A stretch of DNA of 64,000 nucleotides, from NCBI RefSeq assembly GCF_019192965.1, contig NZ_JAHTKU010000003.1:62001-126000 (forward strand), read 5' to 3'. A model generated the notes under the pieces. The model ran no database searches, was not told where the DNA came from, and saw nothing but the letters and a program-made list of their open reading frames with translations. Made by a program: the position numbers and the translations under genes. The DNA is from Nocardioides daeguensis (GTDB lineage Bacteria > Actinomycetota > Actinomycetes > Propionibacteriales > Nocardioidaceae). Positions within the stretch are counted from its first letter, which is position 1. The number at the start of each line of letters is the position of its first letter. Shown piece after piece: positions 8,256-17,755 of this stretch.

Positions 8256-9556
8256 TCTTCAGCTCCCTCGACGCGCATCACCGAGGTGACCTCGCGGACG
8301 ATGTCCATGTCACGCAGCTGGTCGACGGTCGCGGCCAGGGCCGCATCCGTCGCCTCGTGCGAGACGACGACGAGCTGGGCGTCGTTGCCCCTGCCCTCCT
8401 GACGTACGGTCTGGATCGAGACGCCGTGCTCGGCGAAGGCCTGCGCCACCGCCGCCAGCACGCCCGCCTTGTCCTCGACGTCGATGGCGACGTGGTAGCG
8501 GGTGCGGGTCTCCCCCATCGGCAGCACCGCCCGGTCGGCGTACGCCGACTCGCCGACGCCGCGCGTGCCCTGGCGGTGGTTGCGCGCGACCGTGACGAGG
8601 TCGCCGAGGACGGCGCTCGCGGTCGGGGCACCGCCGGCGCCCGGGCCGTAGAACATGAGCTGCCCAGCGGCCTGGGACTCCACGAAGACCGCGTTGTAGG
8701 CCTCGCGGACGCTCGCCAGCGGGTGCGACCTCGGGATCATCGCCGGGTGGACGCGAACGCTGACCGCCTCCTCGCCGCGCTCGTCGACACGCAGCTCGGC
8801 GATCGCGAGCAGCTTGACGACGCTGCCCATCTCGCGCGCCGAGCGGACGTCGCCGGCGGTGACCTCGGTGATGCCCTCGCGGTGCACGTCGGCGGCGGTC
8901 ACCCGGGAGTGGAACGCCAGGCTGGCGAGGATCGCGGCCTTCGCAGCAGCGTCGAAGCCCTCGACGTCGGCGGTCGGGTCGGCCTCGGCGTACCCGAGCG
9001 CCTGGGCCTCCTCGAGCGCGTCGCCGAAGCCCGCGCCGGAGGTGTCCATCTTGTCGAGGATGAAGTTGGTGGTGCCGTTGACGATGCCGAGCACCCGGGT
9101 CACCTTGTCGCCCGCGAGCGACTCGCGCAGCGGGCGCAGGATCGGGATGGCGCCGGCGACGGCCGCCTCGTAGTAGAGGTCGCGGCCGGCCTTCTCGGCG
9201 GCCTCGAACAGGGTCGCGCCGTCCTCGGCGAGCAGCGCTTTGTTGGCCGTGACGACCGACGCGCCGTGCTCGAGCGCGGACAGGATGAGCGACCGGGCAG
9301 GCTCGATGCCGCCGATCACCTCGATCACCACGTCCACGTCGTCGCGGGCGACGAGCGCCGCGGCGTCCGTCGTGAGCAGCCCGGCCGGCACCTCCACCTC
9401 GCGGGGGCTGTCGAGGCGCCGCACGGCGACCCCGACGAGCTCCACGGGCGCTCCGACCCGGGCGGCCAGGTCGTCGGCCTGCTCGCCGAGCAGCCGCACC
9501 ACCTGCGACCCCACGGAACCGCAGCCGAGCACGGCAACCTTGAGAGGACTGTTCAC
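8252..9556 (-). CDS. hom: Homoserine dehydrogenase
   Basis: Reduces aspartate semialdehyde to homoserine, the branch point to threonine and methionine. The 434-aa monofunctional enzyme has an N-terminal Rossmann motif [13 protein letters not shown] (7-19), the catalytic VTANKALLA region, and a C-terminal ACT domain from about residue 355 ([19 protein letters not shown]) for threonine feedback. The GTG at 9554-9556 is chosen because family sequence begins there and a -10 hexamer lies 6 nt upstream; there is no Shine-Dalgarno, so the mRNA is predicted leaderless. The usual upstream neighbour lysA is 4.9 kb away. Confidence 0.94.
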   Translation of the reverse strand: MNSPLKVAVLGCGSVGSQVVRLLGEQADDLAARVGAPVELVGVAVRRLDSPREVEVPAGLLTTDAAALVARDDVDVVIEVIGGIEPARSLILSALEHGASVVTANKALLAEDGATLFEAAEKAGRDLYYEAAVAGAIPILRPLRESLAGDKVTRVLGIVNGTTNFILDKMDTSGAGFGDALEEAQALGYAEADPTADVEGFDAAAKAAILASLAFHSRVTAADVHREGITEVTAGDVRSAREMGSVVKLLAIAELRVDERGEEAVSVRVHPAMIPRSHPLASVREAYNAVFVESQAAGQLMFYGPGAGGAPTASAVLGDLVTVARNHRQGTRGVGESAYADRAVLPMGETRTRYHVAIDVEDKAGVLAAVAQAFAEHGVSIQTVRQEGRGNDAQLVVVSHEATDAALAATVDQLRDMDIVREVTSVMRVEGAEE

Positions 9557-9562
9557 GCGCTG

Positions 9563-9568
9563 ATCGTA
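9563..9568 (-). promoter_or_regulatory. -10 hexamer of the hom-thrC-thrB operon (leaderless)
   Basis: TACGAT on the minus strand is followed by 6 nt and then the hom GTG. The predicted transcription start coincides with the start codon. The promoter implies that the operon is transcribed independently of argS-lysA. Confidence 0.6.
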
Positions 9569-9662
9569 TCGGCGGCACTCGACCCTCCCGCCAGGGACGG
9601 CAGAACGCGGACAACCTGCGGCGCGATCCGGTTCCGCCCGGGCGCGCCCGGGCGTGCGTGCC

Positions 9663-10604
9663 TCAGGGCAGCGTGACGACGACCTTCCCCGTGACCCGGC
9701 CGGTCTCCACCCTCTCCTGGGCGGCGACGATCTCGTCGAACGGGAAGGTGGCGTCGACGAGGACGGTGAGTCGTCCGGCATCGGCCAGGGCGGCGACCTC
9801 GGCGAGCGCCGGGCCGTCGGCGGTGACCATGATCCGCTCGACGCCGGTCGCCCCGGCGCCCCGCAGCTCCTCGACGGCCCCGTCCGGGAACCCGGTGATG
9901 GTGACGATCGCCGTGCCTTCCCGCACCGCCCCCAGCGGCGGGACGCCGTCGCCGACCGTCGACAGCACGACGTCGACCGGTGCGAGAGCCGCCAGGGCGG
10001 CGTCGTCGCGGTAGTCGATCGTCTCGTCGGCACCCAGGCCGGCCAGCACGGCGTGCTTGGCCGGGCTCGCGGTGGCGATCACGTGCGCGCCGCGGGCCTT
10101 GGCGAGCTGGACCGCCAGGTGACCCACCCCGCCGGCGCCGCCGAGCACCAGCACCCGCTTGCCCGCGGCGTCGCCGACCAGGCCGGCCGCGTCGAACGCG
10201 TGCCACGCGGTGAGGACCGCCAGCGGGGCGGCGCCCTGCTGCTCGACCTTCCACGACGTCGGCGCCTTCGCCAGGTCCGCGGCCGGGACGGCGACCAGCT
10301 CGGCGAGGGTGTGCGCCGCTCGCGGGAACCGGGCCAGGCCGAACACGGCATCCCCGACCGCCAGGGACGTCACGGCCGACCCCACGGCGGCCACCTCGCC
10401 GGCCACGTCCCACCCGGGCAGCGGCGAGTACTCGATCGGCCCGAAGTCGGCGGCTGCCGCCCGGATCTTGACGTCGACCGGGTTGAGGCCGACCGCGGCG
10501 ACCCGCACCAGCACCTCGTCGTCCGCGGGCACGGGCGCGGCCACCTCTACCCACTCGATGACCTCGGCGGGCGCACCGGGCCCGGTGTAGCGCACTGCAC
10601 GCAT
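9663..10604 (-). CDS. NADP-dependent medium-chain oxidoreductase (zinc-independent quinone reductase type)
   Basis: A 313-aa member of the MDR superfamily. It has a GroES-like N-domain (MRAVRYTGPG... GLNPVDVKIR) and a Rossmann domain with VLVLGGAGGVGHLAVQLA (about 150). It lacks the zinc ligands of alcohol dehydrogenases, so quinone or enone reduction is likely; the substrate is unknown. The ATG at 10604 has AAGGAG 6 nt upstream. It is divergent from a GlxA-type regulator 103 bp away, which may control it. Confidence 0.85.
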   Translation of the reverse strand: MRAVRYTGPGAPAEVIEWVEVAAPVPADDEVLVRVAAVGLNPVDVKIRAAAADFGPIEYSPLPGWDVAGEVAAVGSAVTSLAVGDAVFGLARFPRAAHTLAELVAVPAADLAKAPTSWKVEQQGAAPLAVLTAWHAFDAAGLVGDAAGKRVLVLGGAGGVGHLAVQLAKARGAHVIATASPAKHAVLAGLGADETIDYRDDAALAALAPVDVVLSTVGDGVPPLGAVREGTAIVTITGFPDGAVEELRGAGATGVERIMVTADGPALAEVAALADAGRLTVLVDATFPFDEIVAAQERVETGRVTGKVVVTLP

Positions 10605-10707
10605 GACTGCTCCTTCTGGGTTCGGCTGTCTCTCGGAGCCTCCAGCCTTCCGGCCGGGCCGGCCCTCAACCAGTGGCCAGATAGACGACATGTGTCATGA
10701 TCTGGCC

Positions 10708-11655
10708 ATGGCTACACCGCACCGCATCGGGGTCGTCGCGCTTCCCGGCGTCTACGCCTACGAGCTCGGCATCGCCTCCCGGTTCTTCGGGGCCGCCGAG
10801 GTGGACGGCCGGCCCGCGTACGAGGTCGTCACGTGCAGCCTGGACGGCCGACCGGTGGCGACCTCCGCCGACTTCTCGATCGCGGTCGCCGCCGACCGCT
10901 CGGTCCTCGACGAGGTCGACACGATCGTCGTACCCCCGTGGGGCACGGCCCTCGACGGCGCGGACCCGGTCGGACTGGCGCACCGGTCGGCGCAGCGGGT
11001 GGTGTCGTACTGCACCGGCGCCTTCACCGTCGCCGCCTCCGGCCTGCTCGACGGTCGCGCCGCGACGACCCACTGGCGTACGGCGGAGCACTTCCGCGCC
11101 ACCTTCCCCCAGGTGGACTTCCAGCCCGACGCCCTGTTCGTCGACGAGGGCGACGTGCTGACCGCAGCGGGCGCGTCGGCCGCCATCGACCTCACCTTGC
11201 ACATCATCGCCAAGGACCTCGGCGCGGCCGTCGCGGCCGACGTGTCGCGGGCGACGCTCGCCCCGCCGCACCGCGGCGGCGGTCAGTCGCAGTTCGTCGC
11301 ACGTCCCGTGGTCGCCGACGGCCCCGGGACCACCGCGGAGGTCCGTGCCTGGCTCCTGGACCGCCTCGACCAGCCGGTCAGCCTGGACGAGGTCGCCCGG
11401 GCCTTCGGCCTGAGCGTGCGGACGCTGACCAGGAGGTTCCGCGACGAGACCGGCCTGACCCTGGGGAACTGGCTGGCCCAGGCCCGGGTCGAGCGGGCCA
11501 AGGAGCTGCTGGAGACCACCGACACCGGCATCGACCGGGTCGCCGACCTGTCCGGATTCGGCACGGCGGCCGCACTGCGCAAGCACTTCCGCGACCGCGT
11601 CGGGCTGCCTCCGCAGCAGTACCGGTCCCGCTTCTCCGTGCGGGCGTCAGCCTAG
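10708..11655 (+). CDS. GlxA-family transcriptional regulator (DJ-1/PfpI-like domain plus AraC HTH)
   Basis: A 315-aa regulator. The N-terminal half (about 1-190) is a DJ-1/PfpI-like domain with SYCTGAFTVAASGLL at the nucleophile elbow. The C-terminal about 90 residues are an AraC double HTH (LDEVARAFGLSVRTLTRRF ... LSGFGTAAALRKHFRDRVG). It is divergent from the oxidoreductase at 9663-10604, its probable target. Its stop overlaps the convergent MFS gene stop by 4 bp. The effector is not predictable. Confidence 0.88.
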   Translation: MATPHRIGVVALPGVYAYELGIASRFFGAAEVDGRPAYEVVTCSLDGRPVATSADFSIAVAADRSVLDEVDTIVVPPWGTALDGADPVGLAHRSAQRVVSYCTGAFTVAASGLLDGRAATTHWRTAEHFRATFPQVDFQPDALFVDEGDVLTAAGASAAIDLTLHIIAKDLGAAVAADVSRATLAPPHRGGGQSQFVARPVVADGPGTTAEVRAWLLDRLDQPVSLDEVARAFGLSVRTLTRRFRDETGLTLGNWLAQARVERAKELLETTDTGIDRVADLSGFGTAAALRKHFRDRVGLPPQQYRSRFSVRASA

Positions 11656-12995
11656 GACCCTCCCAGGCGCGCCGCCGGGACCAGGGCCAGAGCACCGACC
11701 ACGGCGGCGACGACGACGAGCCCGGTGGCGGCGGCGACCGGCGTGGTCGCCGCGAAGCTCGCGAACACCACGCCGCCGAGGGCGAGCCCGGCGCTGTTGG
11801 TGAGGTAGTCGTTGACCTGGAGCGCCGACGAGGTGCGTCCTTCCTCTCCCTCCCGGGCCGTGGCGAGGGCGAGGACCGAGAGGGTCGAGAAGGCCATCCC
11901 GATGCCGAGGCCGGCGCACGCCCACCCCAGGACCGGTACGACGAGCGGGACTCCCGGCGCCGCCACGAGCGCGAAGCAGCCGATGCCACCGCCGAGGAGC
12001 ACGGCACCGAGCCGGACCCGGGTCGGCTGGTCGGCGAGCACCCGCCACCGGGCGGCCAGGACGGCGCCGACGGACCAGGTCACGGCGCCGACGGTGAGCA
12101 CCCAGCCGGCCTCGGCCAGGGAGAGCCCTCGCCGGAGGGTGAGCAGGAGCGGGACGTAGACCTCGGCCGCCGCGAAGGCGGTGCCGATGGCGGCGCGGGA
12201 GCCGAGGACCGCCGGGAGACCGGCCCCCATCCGCCAGGCGCCCGGCGGCAGCAGGCGTCGGCCGCCGGCGCCGATCGCGACCAGGCCCAGGGCGACGAGG
12301 AGCGGCCAGGCCGGCAGGGTGCGCTGGCCGGCGAGGCTGACCAGCAGGACACCGCCGGCGGCCAGCACCGCAAACGGGAGCCTGCGCGGCTCGGCGCGCT
12401 CGACCCCGGGCCGCGACGGTGCGCCGGCGACCAGCAGCCAGGCGGCCACCGCGACCAACGGGACACCGAGGAACACCCAGCGCCAGCCGACCGCCGCCGC
12501 GACCTGGGCCGCGAGCACCGGGCCGACCAGGGCCGGGAGCACCCAGGCGGTGGTCAGCACCGCGAACACCCGCGGCCGCAGGTGTTCCGGGTAGGCCTGC
12601 GCGATCACGACGTAGAGGGCGACGCCCAGCACGCCACCGCCGTACCCGTGCACGAGGCGCCCCAGCAGGAAGACCGGCATCGACGGCGCGAGCCCGGCGA
12701 CCACGACGCCCGCGCAGAAGACGAGCAGGCCGCGGCGCAGGGCCGGGCCCGGTCCGCGGCGGTCCACCTCGGCGCCCGCCGCGGCGAGGGCGACGATCGA
12801 GGCCGCCAGCGGAGCGGCGAACGCGACGGCGTACCAGCGCAGGCCGTCGAGGTCGTCGGCGACGTCGGGCATCACGGTGGCGACGGCGAGCGCCTCGAAG
12901 GCGAAGAGGAAGGCGAGCGAGAAGACGCCGACCGTGGTCCGGCCGTGCCTGCCCCGCCACGGCGAGGTCGCCGTGGGCTCGGCCAGGGCGGTCAC
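11652..12995 (-). CDS. MFS drug efflux-type transporter
   Basis: A 447-aa integral membrane protein with about 12-14 hydrophobic helices. Early MFS signatures are seen in [17 protein letters not shown], and the loop [17 protein letters not shown] corresponds to the conserved DRxGRR region. The GTG at 12995 overlaps the stop of the oxidoreductase upstream (GTGA), so the two are co-translated under the SoxR-box promoter. This suggests export of, or protection from, redox-active compounds. Confidence 0.85.
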   Translation of the reverse strand: MTALAEPTATSPWRGRHGRTTVGVFSLAFLFAFEALAVATVMPDVADDLDGLRWYAVAFAAPLAASIVALAAAGAEVDRRGPGPALRRGLLVFCAGVVVAGLAPSMPVFLLGRLVHGYGGGVLGVALYVVIAQAYPEHLRPRVFAVLTTAWVLPALVGPVLAAQVAAAVGWRWVFLGVPLVAVAAWLLVAGAPSRPGVERAEPRRLPFAVLAAGGVLLVSLAGQRTLPAWPLLVALGLVAIGAGGRRLLPPGAWRMGAGLPAVLGSRAAIGTAFAAAEVYVPLLLTLRRGLSLAEAGWVLTVGAVTWSVGAVLAARWRVLADQPTRVRLGAVLLGGGIGCFALVAAPGVPLVVPVLGWACAGLGIGMAFSTLSVLALATAREGEEGRTSSALQVNDYLTNSAGLALGGVVFASFAATTPVAAATGLVVVAAVVGALALVPAARLGGS

Positions 12996-13951
12996 CGCGA
13001 CGACCGCTCGACCAGGAGGACCACCTTGCCCGTGGTCGCGCCGGCCTCGAGCGCACGGTGTGCGGCGGCGGCGTCGGCGAGGGGGAAGACGCTGCCGACG
13101 TACGGGACCCGGGAGCCGTCGGCCGCGGCATCGAGGGCCGCGCGCTCGAACTCGGCCAGGCGGCTCATGATCGGCGGGCCGAGCACGTCGACGACGCGAC
13201 GCTGCGGGTCGTCGTACGCGTTCTGGGTGCCGGACGCCCAGCCGAAGCGGACCAGCCGGCCCCCGGGCGCGAGCCGGTCGTAGAGCACCTGGCCGACCTC
13301 GCCGCCGACGCCGTCGAGGACCAGGGTGAGCGGGCCGGGGACGCCGTCGGCCCAGCCCGGGGTACGCCGGTCGAGCGCCGGGTCGGCGCCGTGCCCGGCG
13401 GCGATCGCCACCTTGTCGGCCCCGCCGGCGACGCCGACGGCCCTCGCGCCGGCGTTGCGCACCCCCTGCAGGAGGAGCGTGCCCAGCCCGCCGGCGGCGG
13501 AGGTCACCGCGACGACGTCGTCGGCCGTGATCCCGGAGAGGTCGAGGATCGCGGCCGCGGTGCGGCCGGTACCGATCGCGGCCACCCCCGTCGCGGCGTC
13601 GAGGTGGTCGGGCAGGGGGTAGGCCCTGGTCTCATCGACGACCGCCTGGTCGGCGTACCCACCGCCGGCGAAGCCGAGGTGGGCGACCACCCGTCGGCCG
13701 AGCCACGACTCCTCGACACCCACGCCGACCCGGTCGACGGTGCCGGCGACCTCACGGCCCGGAACAGCGGGAAGCTCGGGCGCCGGCCCCGCCCCGAAGG
13801 ACTCCCCCGCCCGGATCGAGGTGTCGAGCAGGTGGGCCCCGGCGGCCTCGACCGCGATCCGGAGCTGGCCGGGCGCGGGGTCGAGGTCGGGCAGCTGCTC
13901 GAGGTGGAGGACGTCGGCGGTCCCGAAGGAGTGGTGGCGGATCGCGTGCAT
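12992..13951 (-). CDS. NADPH:quinone oxidoreductase-like MDR protein, SoxR-linked
   Basis: A 319-aa zinc-free MDR protein ([20 protein letters not shown]; Rossmann motif [15 protein letters not shown]). Its role is probably NAD(P)H-dependent reduction of quinone-like electrophiles. The ATG at 13951 is chosen: it lies 6 nt after a predicted -10 (TCGGAT) of a 19-bp-spacer promoter built around a SoxR box. The reading frame also offers a TTG at 13966, but that would be upstream of the transcription start. It is the first gene of a two-gene unit with the MFS pump. Confidence 0.85.
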   Translation of the reverse strand: MHAIRHHSFGTADVLHLEQLPDLDPAPGQLRIAVEAAGAHLLDTSIRAGESFGAGPAPELPAVPGREVAGTVDRVGVGVEESWLGRRVVAHLGFAGGGYADQAVVDETRAYPLPDHLDAATGVAAIGTGRTAAAILDLSGITADDVVAVTSAAGGLGTLLLQGVRNAGARAVGVAGGADKVAIAAGHGADPALDRRTPGWADGVPGPLTLVLDGVGGEVGQVLYDRLAPGGRLVRFGWASGTQNAYDDPQRRVVDVLGPPIMSRLAEFERAALDAAADGSRVPYVGSVFPLADAAAAHRALEAGATTGKVVLLVERSSR

Positions 13952-13956
13952 GACGG

Positions 13957-13988
13957 CATCCGACAACCTGAACTAGGGTTGAGGTCAA
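13957..13988 (-). promoter_or_regulatory. SoxR box within a 19-bp-spacer promoter
   Basis: The imperfect palindrome CCTGAACTAGGGTTGAGG (13967-13984) matches the 18-bp SoxR operator pattern CCTCAAG...CTTGAGG. On the minus strand it lies between TTGACC (13988-13983) and TCGGAT (13962-13957), which are separated by exactly 19 bp, the hallmark of MerR/SoxR-activated promoters. On the plus strand the same box covers TAGGGT (13974-13979), the likely -10 of soxR, suggesting autoregulation. Confidence 0.8.
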
Positions 13989-14449
13989 TGGACCTCAACC
14001 GCGCACTGCGCAGCCACGACCTGACGCCCGGCGACGTCGCCCACCGCTCGGGCGTCGCCGTCTCCGCGCTGCACTACTACGAGCGCGAGGGGCTGATCAC
14101 CAGCATCCGGACCGCCGGCAACCAGCGGCGCTACCACCGCGACGTACTGCGCCGGGTCGCCTTCATCCGGGTCTCGCAGGGCGTCGGGGTCTCGCTCGCC
14201 GAGATCCGCGACGCCCTGGCCACCCTTCCCGAGGGCCGGACCCCGACCAAGGCCGACTGGGCGCGCCTGTCCCGGTCCTGGCGCAGCACGCTCGACCAGC
14301 GGATCAGCCGGCTCGAGAAGCTGCGCGACACCCTCGACGACTGCATCGGCTGCGGCTGCCTGTCGCTACGGTCGTGCTCGCTGGCCAATCCCGGCGACGT
14401 CCTCCAGGAGTACGGCGACGGGCCGATCAGGCTGGCCGATGGCGCCTGA
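13988..14449 (+). CDS. soxR: Redox-sensing [2Fe-2S] transcriptional activator SoxR
   Basis: A 153-aa MerR-family dimeric regulator. The N-terminal winged HTH reads [22 protein letters not shown]. The C-terminal dimer helix precedes the cluster motif [12 protein letters not shown], the exact CX2CXCX5C spacing of SoxR. Oxidation of the [2Fe-2S] cluster by redox-active compounds activates target promoters. It is divergent from the quinone oxidoreductase, with 36 bp between starts that contain the SoxR box. Actinobacterial SoxR typically controls a few local pumps and reductases rather than soxS, which fits this context. Confidence 0.95.
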   Translation: MDLNRALRSHDLTPGDVAHRSGVAVSALHYYEREGLITSIRTAGNQRRYHRDVLRRVAFIRVSQGVGVSLAEIRDALATLPEGRTPTKADWARLSRSWRSTLDQRISRLEKLRDTLDDCIGCGCLSLRSCSLANPGDVLQEYGDGPIRLADGA

Positions 14450-14475
14450 GCGGCTCCGGGTGGGCGCGCGCCCGC

Positions 14476-15861
14476 TCAGCCGATGTCGGTGGCGAGCAGG
14501 TCCTCGACCGTCTCGCGCCGTACGACGACCCGGGCCTGCCCGTCCTTGACCGCGACCACCGGCGGGCGGAGGGCGTGGTTGTAGTTGGACGCCATGGACC
14601 GGCCGTAGGCGCCGGTGCCGGGCACCGCGAGCAGGTCGCCGGGGGCGATGTCGCCGGGGAGGAACTCGTCCTTGACCACGATGTCGCCGGACTCGCAGTG
14701 CTTGCCGACGACCCGCGCGAGCACCGGGGTCGCGGTCGAGGCACGGGACGCGAGCGTGCAGGAGTAGTCGGCGTCGTACAGGGCCGGGCGGATGTTGTCG
14801 CTCATGCCGCCGTCGACGGAGACGTAGGTGCGGGTGGCGCCGCCGTCGAGGGCGACCTCCTTGACCGTGCCGACCGTGTAGACGGTGCACATCGCGGGAC
14901 CGACGATCGCACGGCCGGGCTCGACGGACAGGTGCGGGACCGCGATGCCGAGCGCCGCGCACTCCCCCGCGACGATCTTCGTGATCTGCTCGGCCAGGTC
15001 GGCGGGGGCCGCCGGCGTGTCCTGGGTCGTGTAGGCGATACCGAAGCCGCCGCCCAGGTCGAGCTCCGGCAGCACCACGTCGAGCTCGACGGCGATGCGG
15101 GCGTGCAGGGCGAGCACCCGGCGCGCCGCGACCTCCCAGCCGGAGGTGTCGAAGATCTGCGAGCCGATGTGGCTGTGCAGGCCGCGCAGCTCGAGGCCGT
15201 CCTGCGCGACGACACGGGAGGCGGCCTCGAAGGCGTCGCCCGAGGAGATCGAGAAGCCGAACTTCTGGTCCTCGTGGGCCGTCGCGATGAACTCGTGGGT
15301 GTGTGCCTCGACACCGGCGGTCACCCGGATCATCACGCCCTGGCGTACGCCGAGCTGGCGCGCGACGTCGGCGACCCGCTCGATCTCGTGGAACGAGTCG
15401 ACGATGATCCGGCCGACCCCGGCGTCGACCGCGCGGCGCAGCTCCATGGCGGTCTTGTTGTTGCCGTGGTAGCCGATCCGCGCCGGGTCGGTGCCGGCCC
15501 GCAGCGCGACGGTCAGCTCGCCGTCGCTGCACACGTCGAGGCACAGCCCCTCCTCCGCCACCCACCGGGCGACGGCCGTGCACAGGAACGCCTTGCCGGC
15601 GTAGTAGACGTCGTAGCCGGCGAAGCCGTCGCGGAACGCGCGGGCCCGCGACCGGAAGTCGTCCTCGTCGAGGACGTACGCCGGCGTGTTCACGTCGGCC
15701 ACGAGGTCCGGGACCGCCAGCCCGCCGACGTGGAGCACCCCGTCGTCGTCCTTGCGCGCCGACGCCGGCCACAGGACCGGCACCAGCGCGTTGACGTCGG
15801 CCGGCTCGCGCAACCAGTGCGGGGAGGTACCGGCGTAGTCACCGGGCGGGACGCGTCCCAT
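14476..15861 (-). CDS. lysA: Diaminopimelate decarboxylase
   Basis: PLP enzyme converting meso-diaminopimelate to lysine. The 461-aa protein has the PLP lysine K90 in YYAGKAFL, the HIGSQI segment, GGGFGIAY and the C-terminal substrate motif CESGD. The ATG at 15861 overlaps the argS stop by one base (TGATG), so the pair is translationally coupled. The usual next gene, hom, is displaced by the SoxR island. Confidence 0.96.
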   Translation of the reverse strand: MGRVPPGDYAGTSPHWLREPADVNALVPVLWPASARKDDDGVLHVGGLAVPDLVADVNTPAYVLDEDDFRSRARAFRDGFAGYDVYYAGKAFLCTAVARWVAEEGLCLDVCSDGELTVALRAGTDPARIGYHGNNKTAMELRRAVDAGVGRIIVDSFHEIERVADVARQLGVRQGVMIRVTAGVEAHTHEFIATAHEDQKFGFSISSGDAFEAASRVVAQDGLELRGLHSHIGSQIFDTSGWEVAARRVLALHARIAVELDVVLPELDLGGGFGIAYTTQDTPAAPADLAEQITKIVAGECAALGIAVPHLSVEPGRAIVGPAMCTVYTVGTVKEVALDGGATRTYVSVDGGMSDNIRPALYDADYSCTLASRASTATPVLARVVGKHCESGDIVVKDEFLPGDIAPGDLLAVPGTGAYGRSMASNYNHALRPPVVAVKDGQARVVVRRETVEDLLATDIG

Positions 15862-17531
15862 CACATCCGCTCCGGCGCGGAGACGCCGAGCAGGTCGAGA
15901 CCGTTGGCGATCACCGTCTGCGTGGCGACGACGAGCACCAGGCGGGCCAGGTTGGCCGGGCCGACCGGCTCGTCGCCCTGCGGCAGCATCCGGCACTCCT
16001 TGGTGTCGTACCACTTGTTGAAGACCGACGCGGTGTCCTCGAGGTAGCGCGCCACCCGGTGGGGCTCGCGCAGCTCGGCGGCGCTGGCCACGACCCGCGG
16101 GTACTCCGCGAGCGCCCGGAGCAGCTCACCGTCGCGCTCGTGGTCGAGCAGGCTCGGGTCGAAGGCGTCGCCGGGCAGAGCCATGCCGAGGTCGGCGGCG
16201 TTCGCGAGCATCCGGCAGGTACGGGCGTGGGCGTACTGGACGTAGTAGACCGGGTTGTCGTTGGACGCCTTGGTGATCTCCGCGACGTCGAGGGTCAGCG
16301 GCGAGTCGGCCGGGTAGCGCGCCAGCGAGTAGCGCAGGGCGTCGACGCCGATCTCCTCGGCGAGCTCGTTGAGGGTCACGATCGTCCCGGCACGCTTGGA
16401 GAGCTTGAGCTCCTGCCCGTCGCGCAGGATCTTGACCAGCTGGCCGATCATCACGTCGAGGGTCTGGTCGGGGTCGTCGCCGACGCAGGCCGCCATCGCC
16501 CGCAGCCGGCCGACGTACCCGTGGTGGTCGGCGCCGAGCAGGTAGATGCAGTGCTCGAAGCCGCGGGCCCGCTTGTTGAGGTAGTAGGCGGTGTCGGAGG
16601 CGAAGTAGGTGAGCTCGCCGTCGGACTTGATCAGGACCCGGTCCTTGTCGTCGCCGAAGTCGGTGGTGCGCATCCACAGCGCACCGCCCTCCTCGAAGAC
16701 GTGGCCGAGGTCCTTGAGCCGCTGAAGCGTCTGCGGCACCGAGCCCGAGTCGTGCAGCGAGAGCTCGGAGAACCACACGTCGAAGTGGGTGTTGAAGGAG
16801 TCGAGCTGCGCCTGCTGCTCGGCGAGCTGGATCTCGTAGCCCTTCGCGCGTACGGCGGCGCGCCGCTCCTCGCCCTCGAGCTGGAAGATCCCCGGGCTGG
16901 CCGCCTCGACTGCCTTCGCGAGGTCGTCGATGTAGGCGCCGGCGTAGCCGTCCTCGGGCTTGGGCTCCCCCAGCGCCGAGGCGATGATCGAGTCGGCGAA
17001 GTGGTTCATCTGCACGCCGCGGTCGTTGATGTAGAACTCCCGCGTCACCTCGGCGCCGGCCGCCGCGAGCACCCGCCCGATCGCGTCGCCGAGCACCGCC
17101 CACCGGGTGTGGCCCAGGTGCAGCGGCCCGGTCGGGTTGGCGGAGATGAACTCCACGTTGATCTTCTGGCCGTGCAGGGTGTCGGTGCGCCCGTACGACG
17201 AGCCGGCGGCGACCACCTCGGCCGCCACCTGGCCCTGCGCCCCGGCCTCGACGGTGATGTTGAGGAACCCCGGCCCGGCCAGCTCGACGTCAGCGATCCC
17301 GTCGGCCTCCTTGAGCCGAGCCGCCAGGAGCTCGCCGAGCGCGCGCGGGTTGGTGCCGGCCTTCTTCGCCAGCTGCAGCGCGACGTTGGTCGCGTAGTCG
17401 CCGTGCCCCTTCTGCCGGGGTCGCTCCACCGTCACCTCGGTCGGGACGCCGTCGGGCAGGGCGAGGTCACCCTGGTCGACGAGCGTCGAGAGGGCGTCGA
17501 CGATCGTGGTGGAGAGCTGCGCTGGAGTCAC
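15861..17531 (-). CDS. argS: Arginyl-tRNA synthetase
   Basis: Class I aminoacyl-tRNA synthetase of 556 aa. It has the N-terminal Add-1 domain, the HIGH motif as HLGH (138-141) in NPTGPLHLGHTRW, KLSKRAGT (about 378) as the KMSKS equivalent, and the C-terminal anticodon-binding DALR domain. The start is a GTG at 17529-17531, with TACCCT 6 nt upstream and no Shine-Dalgarno, so a leaderless mRNA is predicted. A tRNA-Arg gene lies 97 bp away on the other strand. Confidence 0.96.
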   Translation of the reverse strand: MTPAQLSTTIVDALSTLVDQGDLALPDGVPTEVTVERPRQKGHGDYATNVALQLAKKAGTNPRALGELLAARLKEADGIADVELAGPGFLNITVEAGAQGQVAAEVVAAGSSYGRTDTLHGQKINVEFISANPTGPLHLGHTRWAVLGDAIGRVLAAAGAEVTREFYINDRGVQMNHFADSIIASALGEPKPEDGYAGAYIDDLAKAVEAASPGIFQLEGEERRAAVRAKGYEIQLAEQQAQLDSFNTHFDVWFSELSLHDSGSVPQTLQRLKDLGHVFEEGGALWMRTTDFGDDKDRVLIKSDGELTYFASDTAYYLNKRARGFEHCIYLLGADHHGYVGRLRAMAACVGDDPDQTLDVMIGQLVKILRDGQELKLSKRAGTIVTLNELAEEIGVDALRYSLARYPADSPLTLDVAEITKASNDNPVYYVQYAHARTCRMLANAADLGMALPGDAFDPSLLDHERDGELLRALAEYPRVVASAAELREPHRVARYLEDTASVFNKWYDTKECRMLPQGDEPVGPANLARLVLVVATQTVIANGLDLLGVSAPERM

Positions 17532-17537
17532 CGGCCA

Positions 17538-17543
17538 AGGGTA
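17538..17543 (-). promoter_or_regulatory. -10 hexamer of argS-lysA (leaderless)
   Basis: TACCCT on the minus strand is followed by 6 nt and the argS GTG. The geometry is the same as at hom and several other genes in this window. Confidence 0.6.
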
Positions 17544-17627
17544 TCGAGGGGCACCGGTTTCCTTTGCACGGACGACGCCCGGTAAGGTTCCTCACCGCGC
17601 CTCCCGACCTCACGGATCGGGGCGCAT

Positions 17628-17700
17628 GCCTCCGTAGCTCAGGGGATAGAGCACTGGTTTCCGGTACCAGGTGTCGCAGGTTCGAATCCTGCCGGAGGCG
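17628..17700 (+). tRNA. tRNA-Arg (anticodon CCG)
   Basis: A 73-nt cloverleaf. The acceptor stem is GCCTCCG/CGGAGGC with discriminator G. The D-arm is TAGCTCAGGGGATAGAGCA, the anticodon stem CTGGT/ACCAG encloses loop TTCCGGT (anticodon CCG), and the T-arm is CAGGTTCGAATCCTG. CCA is not encoded. It reads the CGG arginine codon. Confidence 0.97.
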
Positions 17701-17709
17701 CTCACCGGC

Positions 17710-17742
17710 CCGTGACGGTCCGAGGAACGAGGACCGTCACGG
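17710..17742 (+). terminator. Hairpin terminator after tRNA-Arg
   Basis: A perfect 12-bp stem (17710-17721 with 17731-17742) and a 9-nt loop lie 9 bp after the tRNA. No U-tract follows, as is common in high-GC actinobacteria. Confidence 0.7.
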
Positions 17743-17755
17743 AGCAGACGGGGAG

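Noticed and set aside
9557..9662. Riboswitch or threonine attenuator upstream of hom
   Set aside because: The hom transcript is predicted to be leaderless, and no conserved riboswitch core or run of Thr codons was found.
13952..13966. TTG 13966 as start of the SoxR-linked oxidoreductase
   Set aside because: It lies inside the predicted -10/spacer region; ATG 13951 fits both the family start and the promoter geometry.
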